Of a DNA stretch of 64,000 bases, positions 25,404 through 33,830 are shown one piece after another. A program made the position numbers and the translations under genes. This DNA comes from Pseudorhodobacter sp. PARRP1 (GTDB lineage: Bacteria > Pseudomonadota > Alphaproteobacteria > Rhodobacterales > Rhodobacteraceae): positions 1 through 64,000 of the forward strand of contig NKIU01000011.1 in assembly GCA_002256245.1 (NCBI GenBank), in the 5' to 3' direction. The notes below the pieces were generated by a model. That model was not told the origin of the DNA, did not search any database, and worked only from the letters and a program-made list of their open reading frames with translations. Position 1 is the first letter of the stretch. Every line of letters begins with the position of its first letter.

Positions 25404-26012
25404 ATGGCCGCCCGGATCGCCCCCCTTGCTGCCACTGAGCTGCCCGCCTTTGCGGCGGTGATCGAGGCGATCGAGGCGGATCATGGCTATGTGCCGAATT
25501 CCTTTCTTACGCTGGGGCGGCACCCCGGCATGTTGCAGGCAATGGGTCTTCTGGCCGATGCTTTGTGGTATGATGACCGCCTGCCACAACCATTGCGACG
25601 GCTTGCGGGTTTTGCCTTCAGTTGGTTTTCCGGCGTGATGTATTCCGCCGCGCATCTCGCTTGCGGGGCCGAAGACGTTGGCTTGCCGCTGGCGAAGTTG
25701 CTGGCGGTGGACAGTTGGGAAACCGCTGCGATTTATACACCATCCGAGCGCGCCGTGCTGCGATTGTGCCGGAACGCCGCGCGAATGCCGCATGAAATGG
25801 CAGATGCTGATATGGCCGCGCTGCGCGCCGAGATCGGCGAAGAACAGGCCTTGCTGATCGTGGGCCTTGTGTGCTGGCATGCGTTTCTGAACCGCTGGAA
25901 CATGATGGCCGCGACCCAGTTAGAGGAATCGCCCTTGATCTACGCCCGCACACATCTTGCCGTCATGGGCTGGCACCCCGGCCCACACGCCCTGCATGGA
26001 GAGCCTGCATGA
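25404..26012 (+). CDS. AhpD/carboxymuconolactone-decarboxylase-fold protein B
   Basis: A 202-residue paralogue of the preceding protein: shared blocks include YVPNSFLTLGRHPGM, DALWYDDRLPQPLRRL, a SAAHLACGAEDVGLP region and FLNRWNMMAATQLEE. It also lacks the CxxC but keeps the cysteine three residues after the histidine. Its stop overlaps the ATPase start (ATGA). The pair may form a heteromer. I place the start at ATG 25404, in the short gap after the first paralogue, although the frame is open further upstream. Confidence 0.8.
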   Translation: MAARIAPLAATELPAFAAVIEAIEADHGYVPNSFLTLGRHPGMLQAMGLLADALWYDDRLPQPLRRLAGFAFSWFSGVMYSAAHLACGAEDVGLPLAKLLAVDSWETAAIYTPSERAVLRLCRNAARMPHEMADADMAALRAEIGEEQALLIVGLVCWHAFLNRWNMMAATQLEESPLIYARTHLAVMGWHPGPHALHGEPA

Positions 26013-27508
26013 GTTATGTTCTGGAAGCCCGCGCCGTGTCGAAATCCTTTGGCGGGGTGCGGGCGCTGCGCGAGATGGATTTTGGCTTGCGCCCCGGTGA
26101 GGTGCATGTGCTGTTCGGTGAGAATGGCGCAGGCAAATCCACGCTGATCAACGTTTTGTGCGGCGCGTTGCAGCCGACCTCTGGCACCATTCTGCGCAAT
26201 GGCGAAGTGGCGCAATTCCGCGATGTGCAGGATGCCCGGCGTCAGGGTGTGGCCGCGATGTTTCAGGAATTTTCGCTTGCCCCGCATCTGACGGTGGAAG
26301 AAAACATCTTCCTTGGCGCCGAACCTCGCAATGGTATCTGGCTGAAAATCGGCAACCGCCGCCAGCGGGTGCAAGCGGCGCTGGATGCCTACGGCTTTGC
26401 GGTGAAACCCACGCAGACCGTGATGCACCTTTCACGCGCCCAGCAGCAGATGGTCGAGATGACCAAGGCGCTGATGACCGACCCCAAAGTGCTGATCCTA
26501 GATGAACCCACCGCCAGCCTGTCGCAAAAGGAAACCGAGGCGATGTATGGCCTGATCGCCGAGTTGAAGGCGAAGGGTGTGGGCATCATCTACATCACCC
26601 ACCGCATGAAAGAGATCGAGGCGATTGGCGACCGCGTGACAGTGATGCGCGATGGTGCATTCATCGCCACCGTCGATGTCGCCAGCACCAGCCAACAGCA
26701 TTTGGTGGAACTGATGACGGGTCGGCAGATCACCAACCTTTACCCCGATGTGGCCCACAAACCCGGCAAAGCACTGTTGCATGTGACAGGGCTGACCACG
26801 GCGGATGGGATGATCAACGACGCCAACCTGACCCTTCATCAGGGCGAAATGGTGGGGATTGCGGGTCTTGTTGGCTGCGGCAAATCCGATCTGATCCGCG
26901 CGGTGTTTGGGCTTTCAGCGATTGCAAAAGGCACGGTCGAGGTTGACGGTACACCCGTGGCCCGCCCCGTCCCGCGCGATATGCTGGCGCGCGGCGTGGC
27001 CTATATCACCTCAGACCGCCGCAACGAAGGGCTGATGATGCTGCGGCCCACGCGGGAAAATCTGACACTTTCGGCCATCGGCCAACAACCGCTTTCGTCT
27101 GGCGGTTTCCTGAAACTGGGCCGCGAGCGCGATATGGCACAGGATCTTGGCACCAAGCTGACCGTCTCACCCTTGGCATTGGAGAAATCGGTGCTGGCCT
27201 ATTCGGGCGGCAATCAGCAGAAAATCATGATCGCCAAAGCGATTGCCCGCGACACCAAGGTGTTTCTGTTTGACGAGCCCACCGTTGGCATCGACGTGAG
27301 CGCGCGGGTTGAGGTTTACGGCTTTCTCAAAGCCCTGGTCGAGGCCGGGGCAGCGGTGCTGATCGTCTCCTCCGACCTGCCCGAAGTTCTGAACCTGTCG
27401 CATCGCCTGCTGGTCGTGCGGGATGGCCGGATCGTCGATGAAATGCCCAAAGCCGATATTTCCGAATCCCGTGTGCTGGCAGCTTTCTTCGGAACTGCTG
27501 CCGCCTGA
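26009..27508 (+). CDS. Ribose-type ABC importer ATPase (RbsA-like, two nucleotide-binding domains)
   Basis: A 499-residue fused double ATPase. Domain 1: Walker A GENGAGKSTLI (about 37-47), signature-like LSRAQQQMVEM, Walker B VLILDEPTASLS. Domain 2: degenerate Walker A GLVGCGKSDLI (about 288-298), signature YSGGNQQKIMIAK, VFLFDEPTVGID. This two-domain form with a weak second P-loop is normal for RbsA/XylG/MglA ATPases serving sugar or autoinducer importers. Coupled to the upstream gene by ATGA and followed 30 bases later by the permease. Confidence 0.92.
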   Translation: MSYVLEARAVSKSFGGVRALREMDFGLRPGEVHVLFGENGAGKSTLINVLCGALQPTSGTILRNGEVAQFRDVQDARRQGVAAMFQEFSLAPHLTVEENIFLGAEPRNGIWLKIGNRRQRVQAALDAYGFAVKPTQTVMHLSRAQQQMVEMTKALMTDPKVLILDEPTASLSQKETEAMYGLIAELKAKGVGIIYITHRMKEIEAIGDRVTVMRDGAFIATVDVASTSQQHLVELMTGRQITNLYPDVAHKPGKALLHVTGLTTADGMINDANLTLHQGEMVGIAGLVGCGKSDLIRAVFGLSAIAKGTVEVDGTPVARPVPRDMLARGVAYITSDRRNEGLMMLRPTRENLTLSAIGQQPLSSGGFLKLGRERDMAQDLGTKLTVSPLALEKSVLAYSGGNQQKIMIAKAIARDTKVFLFDEPTVGIDVSARVEVYGFLKALVEAGAAVLIVSSDLPEVLNLSHRLLVVRDGRIVDEMPKADISESRVLAAFFGTAAA

Positions 27509-27538
27509 CCCTTCTTTCGGCCCAAAAGGACCAAACGC

Positions 27539-28528
27539 ATGACCAAAGCGCCCAACAACCCCCTCAAGACCGCCTTCATTCAACTGGGCATTCTGCCGTT
27601 TCTGCTGGTGGCGGCGATTGCCTTTTTTGCCCTGAACGAAAGCCGGTTTCTATCCTCGCTGAACATCTTCAACGTGGCGCGGCAATCGACCTTTCTGATC
27701 ATGATCGCCATGGGGCAGATGATCGTGCTGCTGACGGCGGGTCTTGATCTTTCGGTGGGTGCGGTGGTTGGCTTTGCGGGCGTCGTGTCGGCGCTGGTGC
27801 TCAAAGCGATGGTTGCGGCCTTTCCCGATGCGATGGTGCTGGCCGCCATCGTGGCCATGGGCAGCGGCGTGTTGGCGGGCATGGTGGTTGGCTTGATCAA
27901 CGGCATTGGTGTGGCCTTGCTGAACGTGCCGCCGTTCATGATGACGCTTGGCACCATGACCAGCCTTGTCGGCGTGTCCTTGTCGATGACCAAAGGCTTG
28001 CCTGTCACCCAAATTCCCGATGCCTTTCAAGATATGCTTGGCTATGGCCGGATGTTCGGCATGGCCCCGGCGATGGTATTTACCATTGTGTTGTTCATCG
28101 CGATGTGGCTGCTGCTGAACCGCACAACGGTAGGGCGTTACTTCTATGCGGTGGGGTCAAACATCCGGGCCGCGCAACTGTCGGGGATCAACACCAAACG
28201 GCAGTTGATGCTGGCTTACCTGATCTGCTCGGCGATCTGTGGCATGGTGGGCGTGCTGTTTTTGGCGCGCACCGGATCGGCTGAGGCGTTGAACGGATCG
28301 AATTATGGGCTGCAAGCGGTGGCGGCCTGCGTCATCGCCGGGGTGTCGCTGTTTGGCGGCGCGGGCAAGGTGCGCGATGTGGTGCTGGGTGCGGTGTTCA
28401 TCGTGATCCTGACCAATGGGATGAACCTGATCCGGGTCGAAAGCTATGTGCAGCAGATTGTGCTGGGGGCTATTCTTATTCTGGCACTGGTGGCAGATCA
28501 GCTGCGCACCCGCCTGATCACGAGGTAA
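27539..28528 (+). CDS. Ribose-type ABC importer permease (RbsC-like)
   Basis: A 329-residue inner-membrane protein with about eight to ten hydrophobic segments. The family block MIVLLTAGLDLSVGAVVGF occurs at about residue 60-80, and AVGSNIRAAQLSGINTKRQ is the cytoplasmic coupling loop. The homodimer forms the channel of the importer that uses the TorT-like binding protein. Only 4 bases separate it from the NTF2-like gene, so the operon continues. Confidence 0.9.
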   Translation: MTKAPNNPLKTAFIQLGILPFLLVAAIAFFALNESRFLSSLNIFNVARQSTFLIMIAMGQMIVLLTAGLDLSVGAVVGFAGVVSALVLKAMVAAFPDAMVLAAIVAMGSGVLAGMVVGLINGIGVALLNVPPFMMTLGTMTSLVGVSLSMTKGLPVTQIPDAFQDMLGYGRMFGMAPAMVFTIVLFIAMWLLLNRTTVGRYFYAVGSNIRAAQLSGINTKRQLMLAYLICSAICGMVGVLFLARTGSAEALNGSNYGLQAVAACVIAGVSLFGGAGKVRDVVLGAVFIVILTNGMNLIRVESYVQQIVLGAILILALVADQLRTRLITR

Positions 28529-28532
28529 TGGA

Positions 28533-28916
28533 ATGACCAGCGAAGCCAACAAGGCCGTTGTGGCCGATTTCATCAACACCGTCTTCAACGGCACCCATCA
28601 GGTCGACGAGGGGGCCGCGCGCTGTCTTGGCCCGACCTACCGCCAGCACAACCCCGACGTGGCCGATGGCAGGGATGCGTTCATAGCCAATTTCAAGACG
28701 TTCTTCGCCGCACATCCCACCAGCACCTTCGAAGTGAAGCGGATGTTCTGTGAAGGTGATTTCGTCACCGTTCACGCCCATTGGAAGCTGCATCCAGAAG
28801 ATCGTGGTTCTGCCGTGATGGATATCTTCCGGCTGGAAAATCAACTTCTTGTTGAACATTGGGATGTGGTGCAGCCCATTCCTGCAACGATGGCCCATAC
28901 CAATACCATGTTTTGA
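28533..28916 (+). CDS. NTF2/SnoaL-like protein
   Basis: A 127-residue cone-shaped alpha+beta fold of the SnoaL-like type: N-terminal helix KAVVADFINTVFNG, PTYRQHNPDVADGRDAFIAN, and a strand block VEHWDVVQPIPATMAHTNTM at the end. No signal peptide, so cytoplasmic. Members can be isomerases, cyclases or hydrolases of small catabolites. Its C-terminal part resembles the first domain of the secreted protein at 48023-48922 (EHWD...TNTMF). Confidence 0.82.
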   Translation: MTSEANKAVVADFINTVFNGTHQVDEGAARCLGPTYRQHNPDVADGRDAFIANFKTFFAAHPTSTFEVKRMFCEGDFVTVHAHWKLHPEDRGSAVMDIFRLENQLLVEHWDVVQPIPATMAHTNTMF

Positions 28917-28924
28917 GGTTTGCG

Positions 28925-29299
28925 ATGACAACTCCTGAAATTCTGAACCTGATCGGCCGTTTGGGCGTCGCCTTCTATTTCCTATGGTCGGTGCCATTCA
29001 ACATCGGGGCCAGAGGTCATCATCTGGCCGAATTCAAGCGGATCGGAGCGCCAGCGGGCGGCGGTTTGTTCTGGATTGGGATTGCTGTGGCGGCGGCGGG
29101 CAGTCTGCTGTTTCTCTACACGCCCACCGCGATGATCGGCGGCCTGCTGCTGATCATCTTCACCTTCACCTCGGATGCGCTGTTCCACCGCTATTGGACC
29201 TATTCCGATCCGGGCGAGCAAGTGATGCACAAGTTCTTTCTGTTTGAACATGTGGCGCTTTGTGGCGGTATCCTTGGCTTGGGCGCAGCAACGCTATGA
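28925..29299 (+). CDS. DoxX-like small membrane protein
   Basis: A 124-residue protein with four hydrophobic segments (LIGRLGVAFYFLWSVPFNI, GGLFWIGIAVAAAGSLLFLY, AMIGGLLLIIFTFTSDALFH, FFLFEHVALCGGILGLGAA), the DoxX/YphA-like layout. Function of such proteins is generally unknown; several are tied to quinone or redox reactions. ATG 28925 has GAGG upstream and the stop overlaps the next gene by ATGA. Confidence 0.75.
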   Translation: MTTPEILNLIGRLGVAFYFLWSVPFNIGARGHHLAEFKRIGAPAGGGLFWIGIAVAAAGSLLFLYTPTAMIGGLLLIIFTFTSDALFHRYWTYSDPGEQVMHKFFLFEHVALCGGILGLGAATL

Positions 29300-30006
29300 C
29301 CCTGTCCGACATCACCCGCAGCCGTCTGATGCAGATCAGCATTTCCACCCTGTCCACCGTGCTGTTTATGCGCGGCTTTCGCAACCGTGTGATGCAAGGC
29401 GTGGTTGCGCTGAACCCAGCAGCCACCCGGATGGTGGGGCCAGCCTTTACCCTGCGCTTCATCCCAGCGCGGGAAGATATTGATACGATGGCGGAATATG
29501 CCCTTGAAACCCATGTGCAGCGCCGGGCAATCGAGGAATGTCCCGCACGGCATGTTCTGGTGATCGACGCGATGGGCGAAACCGGGGCGGCTTCGGCGGG
29601 GGATATCATGCTCGCGCGGTTGCAGGCACGGGGCGCTTTGGGTGCGGTGACGGATGGCGGTTTTCGCGATACGGCCGATATTGCCGCGCTGAACTTCCCG
29701 GCCTTCCACACCCGCGCCGCAACGCCTTCCAGCCCGATCAAGCTGCATCCGGCGGATCTGGACCTGCCCATCGGCTGCGGCGGTGTTGCGGTTTATCCCG
29801 GTGACATCATAGTGACCGACAGCGACGGCGTCATCGTGATCCCGGCGCATCTGGCGGATGAGGTGGCGGAACAGGCGATGGCAATGACCGAATATGAGGC
29901 TTTTGCTGCCGCCAAAGTGGCCGAGGGGCGCTCAATCTTCGGCCTGTTCCCCGCCACAGACCATAGCCGCGCAGAGTATGCGGTTTGGCGTAAATCCCGC
30001 GCCTAA
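29296..30006 (+). CDS. RraA-like/class II HMG-type aldolase
   Basis: A 236-residue protein of the RraA/4-hydroxy-4-methyl-2-oxoglutarate aldolase fold. The active-site pattern GALGAVTDGGFRDTADI (about residues 115-131) carries the conserved Arg and Asp for metal and pyruvate enolate binding, followed by GGVAVYPGDIIVTDSDGVIV. In a catabolic operon an aldolase or decarboxylase acting on an oxo-acid is more likely than the RNase E-inhibitor role. It is the last gene of the importer operon and converges on the GntR gene with a 4-base overlap. Confidence 0.83.
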   Translation: MTLSDITRSRLMQISISTLSTVLFMRGFRNRVMQGVVALNPAATRMVGPAFTLRFIPAREDIDTMAEYALETHVQRRAIEECPARHVLVIDAMGETGAASAGDIMLARLQARGALGAVTDGGFRDTADIAALNFPAFHTRAATPSSPIKLHPADLDLPIGCGGVAVYPGDIIVTDSDGVIVIPAHLADEVAEQAMAMTEYEAFAAAKVAEGRSIFGLFPATDHSRAEYAVWRKSRA

Positions 30007-30698
30007 GCGGGATTGGCCGAGATAATCCGCAGCCGCAAGCTTTCAACATGGCTGCGCATTGCAGCAGAGGCGGCGGCGGCATCGCGGGCACGGATTGCGT
30101 CGATGATCGAGCCATGCTCATGGCTGGTCATGTTGAAATCGTGGAAATGCCATGTTGGTAAAAACCAGATCCGCGACATGCGATCATGCACGCCACGCTG
30201 GAAATCAGCCAGCAGATGATTGCCAGAGAACTGCGCAATCCTGGCATGGAAAGTGCGGTCCATCTCCATCAGCGCCTTTTTGGTCAGATCGGCCTGGCCA
30301 TCGTCAAAGGCGCGGCAGATCGACTCAAGCTCTGCCAGTTGTTCGGGGGTGCGCCGCTCTGCCGTAAGTCCAGCACAGAATGGTTCAATCAACAGCCGGG
30401 TTTCCAGTGCAAGATGGATCTCTGAAAGCGAGTCCGATTGCACCAAGATACCCTTGCGCGGGATGATCTCGATCAGGCCTTCTTGTTGCAATCGGTGCAA
30501 CGCCTGATGCACCGGGGTGCGGCCCATACCCAGATCGTCAACCACCTGCGCCTCTTGCAGGAACTGCCCCGGCACATATTGGGCCGAAATCAGCTTTTCC
30601 TTCAGGATGCCATAAGCCGTTTCGGACAGCGTCCGAGGCGCCACTGTCGCGCGCTCCGCTCCCTCTGAAGGATCCATCCCAGTTTTACCGTCTGCCAT
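30003..30698 (-). CDS. GntR-family transcriptional regulator (FadR/FCD subgroup)
   Basis: A 231-residue regulator. The winged helix covers about residues 25-85 (AYGILKEKLISAQYVPGQFL, MGRTPVHQALHRLQQEGLI, PRKGILVQ). The C-terminal all-helical FCD domain follows, with metal-ligand-like DRTFHARI and SHEHGSIIDAI and MRSHVESL histidines, which usually binds a small carboxylate effector. A GTG immediately precedes the ATG and could be used. Placement next to the TorT-like importer operon suggests it regulates that operon. Confidence 0.87.
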   Translation of the reverse strand: MADGKTGMDPSEGAERATVAPRTLSETAYGILKEKLISAQYVPGQFLQEAQVVDDLGMGRTPVHQALHRLQQEGLIEIIPRKGILVQSDSLSEIHLALETRLLIEPFCAGLTAERRTPEQLAELESICRAFDDGQADLTKKALMEMDRTFHARIAQFSGNHLLADFQRGVHDRMSRIWFLPTWHFHDFNMTSHEHGSIIDAIRARDAAAASAAMRSHVESLRLRIISANPA

Positions 30699-30719
30699 CA
30701 CAATACGCCTGTTGTTTTC

Positions 30720-30766
30720 CTGATACGCAACTAATGTTTCTTAGATATATCATATGATCTGATACG
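30720..30766. promoter_or_regulatory. Putative GntR operator region
   Basis: Upstream of the GntR gene lie two direct copies of CTGATACG (30720-30727 and 30759-30766) flanking a perfect palindrome ATCATATGAT (30749-30758). Such AT-rich palindromes are typical binding sites of FCD-type GntR proteins, which often autoregulate. Assignment is by position only. Confidence 0.4.
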
Positions 30767-30814
30767 AAAACCTAAAAGTTCATATAGTGATCCTGTATTC
30801 TCGGTAATCCAAGG

Positions 30815-31438
30815 CTAATGCGCCGCCTGAAGCAAAGCGATTACCGCCAAAACTGCGGCGGTAGACCAACCGGCCAAAGCGAACAACCGCCAACCCGGCC
30901 CGTCCTGTGGCGTTGTGTTTCGAACCGCCGCACCAGTAGCAGCCACGCCCCGAGCAGGCTGCTTGCCCGATTGTGCCACAGCAGCAACGGCCCCTGCATT
31001 GCCTGAGACATGATCCGAGAATTTCTGAAAGAACTGCGCAGCAAGGCTGTTGGCCAGCCCCTTGATCATCCGCCCGCCCAGTTGCGCGATCTTGCCACCC
31101 AGCGCCACGTCCACGGTATAGGTCAGCCGTGTTCCGCCGTCTTCTTCCGCCAGATTGATCAGCGCGGAGCCTTTGGCAAACCCCGCCACGCCGCCGCTGC
31201 CCTGCCCGGTGATCCGGTAGGAATGCGGCGGGTTCAGATCAGACAGCGTAACCTGCCCCGCGAAACTGGCGCTGACCGGGCCGATTTTTTGCACCACCCG
31301 CGCCGTCATTTCGGTCGGGCTGGTCATCTCCAACGCCTCACATCCCGGAATGCAGGCACGCAAGATGGCCGGGTCATTCAATCCGGCCCAAACGGTCGCA
31401 ATCGGGGCCGGGATCAGGGTTTCGCCGGACAGTTCCAT
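30815..31438 (-). CDS. CoxG-like SRPBCC-domain protein with C-terminal membrane anchor
   Basis: A 207-residue protein. Residues 1-145 form a CoxG-type SRPBCC domain (LIPAPIATVWAGLNDPAIL, IPGCEALE, GQVTLSDLNPPHSYRI, VDVALGGKIAQLGGRMI). A linker leads to a single C-terminal membrane segment (WSTAAVLAVIALLQ). In carboxydotrophs CoxG tethers the molybdenum hydroxylase to the membrane. It is the last gene of the eleven-gene operon. Start ATG 31438 fits the domain; the longer open frame upstream belongs to the RidA gene in another frame. Confidence 0.87.
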   Translation of the reverse strand: MELSGETLIPAPIATVWAGLNDPAILRACIPGCEALEMTSPTEMTARVVQKIGPVSASFAGQVTLSDLNPPHSYRITGQGSGGVAGFAKGSALINLAEEDGGTRLTYTVDVALGGKIAQLGGRMIKGLANSLAAQFFQKFSDHVSGNAGAVAAVAQSGKQPARGVAATGAAVRNTTPQDGPGWRLFALAGWSTAAVLAVIALLQAAH

Positions 31439-31439
31439 C

Positions 31440-31841
31440 TCAGCGACGGCCCTTACCGATATGGGCGATGCCTTCGATTTCGACATAGATCGTCGGCCCT
31501 GCAAGGTTCGACACCTCGACCAGCGAACAGGCCGGGAAATCGCCCTCGAAGAATTCGGCACGGGCTTTCCAGACGCCATGACGGTTTTCCATCCGCGTGA
31601 CATAGATCGTCAGCTTGGTGAAATCTGCCATCTTGCCACCTGCCGCCTCAATCAGCGCCTTGTGTTTGTTCAGGATGATCTTGGTTTGCTCGTATTCATC
31701 TGCGCCGTCGATTGTCACCAGATCGGCATTGCGGGCCGTCAGGCCGGACAGATATGCAATGCCATCCACCACAAGGCAGTTGGACCACATGGCGGCAATG
31801 GGTTCGGCAACAAGCGGGCTGGTGTAGCGGGTGATGGTCAT
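31440..31841 (-). CDS. RidA/YjgF-family enamine/imine deaminase-like protein
   Basis: A 133-residue member of the RidA superfamily: AYLSGLTA near residue 30, EQTKIILNKHKALIEAAG and DFTKLTIYVTRME, and C-terminal PACSLVEVSNLAGPTIYVEIEG. The catalytic Arg/Glu pattern of RidA (R105 in E. coli-type IPARSCV) is not kept; the loop here reads FPACSLVEV, so it belongs to a diverged subgroup. In ring-cleavage pathways such proteins act as 2-aminomuconate deaminases or hydrolyse imines, compatible with an N-containing substrate. Confidence 0.82.
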   Translation of the reverse strand: MTITRYTSPLVAEPIAAMWSNCLVVDGIAYLSGLTARNADLVTIDGADEYEQTKIILNKHKALIEAAGGKMADFTKLTIYVTRMENRHGVWKARAEFFEGDFPACSLVEVSNLAGPTIYVEIEGIAHIGKGRR

Positions 31842-31859
31842 TGGGGCGTCCTTTCGGGA

Positions 31860-32657
31860 TCAGGCAAGCGCGCGGGTCAGCGCACGGCGAATGACATGGG
31901 GCAAAACCTGCGCGCGGTAGTCTTTCCCCGCATGCAGATCTTCGGTGAAGTCTTCAGGATCAAAATGCAGGCCCGCTGCGGCATCGGGGTGAAAGCGGGC
32001 GGAAAGCGCACCTTCCGCTGCCGCATCGCGGAACACACAAGGCCCCGCGCCGTTGATGGCCACACGGGTGGTATCGCCAAAGCGAGCCACGAAGGCACCC
32101 GCCAGCACATAGCCAGACGCCGGGTGAGGCAGTTTGAAATAGCCTGCCGCATCCGGCAACGGAAAGCTGATCGCGGTCAGAATTTCATCCCGCGCAAGGG
32201 CAGTTGCGAACATGCCAAGGAAGTAATCGTCCGCCGGAATATCACGCAAGTTGGTGTGAATGGTGGCCCCCAACGCCAGCACCGCAGCCGGATAATCGGC
32301 GGCGGGATCGTTGTTGGCAACCGAACCGCCCATCGTGCCCATATTGCGCACCGATGGGTCAGCGATGCCTTCGGCCAGTACGGCCAGCGCAGGCAGACGG
32401 CCGCGGATTTCAATATGTGCAGCGACCTCGGCATGACGCACCATTGCACCGATCCGCAGAATTGCACCGTCAACACTAACACCGCGAAGGGCGTCGATGG
32501 CTTGCAGGTCGATCAGGGTGGAATGAGCGGTCAACCGGTGCTTCATCGCCGCGAGGAGGGTTTGCCCACCCGCCAGAAGGCGCGGCTCGACATCCGAGCA
32601 CAGGATATCCAGCGCTTCGTTAAGTGTATTGGGGCGGGCGTATTCAAAACTATACAT
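31860..32657 (-). CDS. Molybdenum hydroxylase A, FAD subunit (CoxM-like)
   Basis: A 265-residue medium subunit of the xanthine-oxidase family. FAD-binding blocks are [17 protein letters not shown] near residue 30 and [19 protein letters not shown] near 105, both canonical. It carries electrons from the Fe-S subunit to the acceptor. ATG 32657 overlaps the end of the Fe-S subunit gene by 8 bases; the family start (MYSFEYARP) fits here. Operon order is large subunit, cupin, YCII, Fe-S, FAD. Confidence 0.9.
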   Translation of the reverse strand: MYSFEYARPNTLNEALDILCSDVEPRLLAGGQTLLAAMKHRLTAHSTLIDLQAIDALRGVSVDGAILRIGAMVRHAEVAAHIEIRGRLPALAVLAEGIADPSVRNMGTMGGSVANNDPAADYPAAVLALGATIHTNLRDIPADDYFLGMFATALARDEILTAISFPLPDAAGYFKLPHPASGYVLAGAFVARFGDTTRVAINGAGPCVFRDAAAEGALSARFHPDAAAGLHFDPEDFTEDLHAGKDYRAQVLPHVIRRALTRALA

Positions 32658-33117
32658 CACCCGCCATCCTTTTCGCGCCATCCATCAGCGCCGCAACGAT
32701 GCCATTATAGCCGGTGCAGCGGCAGATATTGCCAACCAGACGCTCGCGCGCCTGCGCTTCCGTCATATCAGGGTCTTCGTGGGCAAGCGCCACGCAGGCC
32801 ATGATCATACCGGGGGTGCAAAAACCGCATTGCAGCCCGTGATGGTCGATGAAAGCCTGTTGCATCGGGTGCAGCCCATCACCGGACAGTCCTTCAATCG
32901 TTGTCACCTCGGCCCCACCCGCTTGCGCCGCCAGAACCGTGCAGGATTTCACCGCGCGGCCCGCCAGATGCACCGTGCAGGCCCCGCATTGGGTGGTGTC
33001 GCAGCCGATATGCGTGCCTGTCAGCCCCAGACCGTCGCGCAGAAACTCCACCAGCAGCGTGCGGGGTTCGACGTTTCGGGAGACCTCGCGGCCATTGACG
33101 GTCAGGGTCAGTAGCAT
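32650..33117 (-). CDS. Molybdenum hydroxylase A, 2Fe-2S subunit (CoxS-like)
   Basis: A 155-residue small subunit with two [2Fe-2S] domains: an N-terminal ferredoxin type ([17 protein letters not shown]) and a C-terminal helical type ([15 protein letters not shown] and [15 protein letters not shown]). All eight cluster cysteines are present. It relays electrons from the molybdenum centre to the FAD subunit. It overlaps the FAD subunit gene and lies 3 bases after the YCII gene. Confidence 0.92.
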   Translation of the reverse strand: MLLTLTVNGREVSRNVEPRTLLVEFLRDGLGLTGTHIGCDTTQCGACTVHLAGRAVKSCTVLAAQAGGAEVTTIEGLSGDGLHPMQQAFIDHHGLQCGFCTPGMIMACVALAHEDPDMTEAQARERLVGNICRCTGYNGIVAALMDGAKRMAGDV

Positions 33118-33120
33118 GGA

Positions 33121-33417
33121 TTACGGGTTCCTCGTTTGCCAACGCCATTCATCGACAAAGCTTGTCTCAAACAGCCCCGCCATCTTGAACGGGTCACGCG
33201 CCGCCACCGCCTGCGCTTCTTCTAGTGAGGCGGCCTCAAGAATGAACATCCCGCCCAGCCGGGTTTCGCCATCCGCCCCAAGGATCGGCCCACCTGCCTT
33301 GGCCGCCACCCCAAGTGACTTCATGAAGGCGATATGGGCAGGCCGATGCTGTTCGCGCGTATCGGCCATACCGGGTGCATCGCGGTTATAGATGACGAAA
33401 AGTCGGGGTTCGGTCAT
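33121..33417 (-). CDS. YCII-related protein
   Basis: A 98-residue YciI-like protein: LFVIYNRDAPGMADTREQHR at the start, then HIAFMKSLG, GGPILGADGE and MFILEAASLEEAQAVAARD. The conserved His (HRPAH) and Asp (ARDPF) of the fold are present. Such proteins are small dimeric enzymes or ligand binders often found beside dioxygenases; a dehydrochlorinase-like or lactone-isomerase role is known for relatives. It overlaps the cupin gene by 4 bases. Specific role unknown. Confidence 0.83.
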   Translation of the reverse strand: MTEPRLFVIYNRDAPGMADTREQHRPAHIAFMKSLGVAAKAGGPILGADGETRLGGMFILEAASLEEAQAVAARDPFKMAGLFETSFVDEWRWQTRNP

Positions 33418-33830
33418 GCCTTTTGCTGCCCGGTCAGAAAGCCGCCAATGGTGGCATCGGTGTGGAACACCGGCTTTTCATAGTAGTGCGGACCGTCATA
33501 AACCTCGACCAGACGGCACCATGTTTTCGCAACGGTTGGGCCATGCGGGTGATCCTTTGGGTTCATGTAAAATGACCCCTTGGTCAGCAGAATGTCGCTG
33601 TCGCTGTATTCATACTCGCCTTCAAGGCAATACATGAACTGGTTCGACGCATGGCTGTGCTTGATCGGAATCCCGCCACCGGGCTGATATTCCAGCAGCG
33701 CAATCGAAGCGCCCGTCGCGGGATTTTTCCACAGGAAATACTGCCGAAAGCCGTATTCTGGGAAATCGAGCCAGTTTTCCGGGGCAAGGTCGGCCTCATT
33801 GATCAGTATTTCCAGGGTCTGGGGGTTCAT
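33414..33830 (-). CDS. Cupin-domain protein
   Basis: A 138-residue single-domain cupin. Motif 1 reads GGGIPIKHSHASNQFMYCLE with two histidines and a glutamate, motif 2 SFYMNPKDHPHGP with the last histidine, so a metal site is likely. It could be a ring-cleaving or isomerising enzyme, or a small sensor. It lies between the large-subunit gene of complex A and the YCII gene, overlapping both by 4 bases, so its product probably acts in the same pathway. Confidence 0.85.
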   Translation of the reverse strand: MNPQTLEILINEADLAPENWLDFPEYGFRQYFLWKNPATGASIALLEYQPGGGIPIKHSHASNQFMYCLEGEYEYSDSDILLTKGSFYMNPKDHPHGPTVAKTWCRLVEVYDGPHYYEKPVFHTDATIGGFLTGQQKA

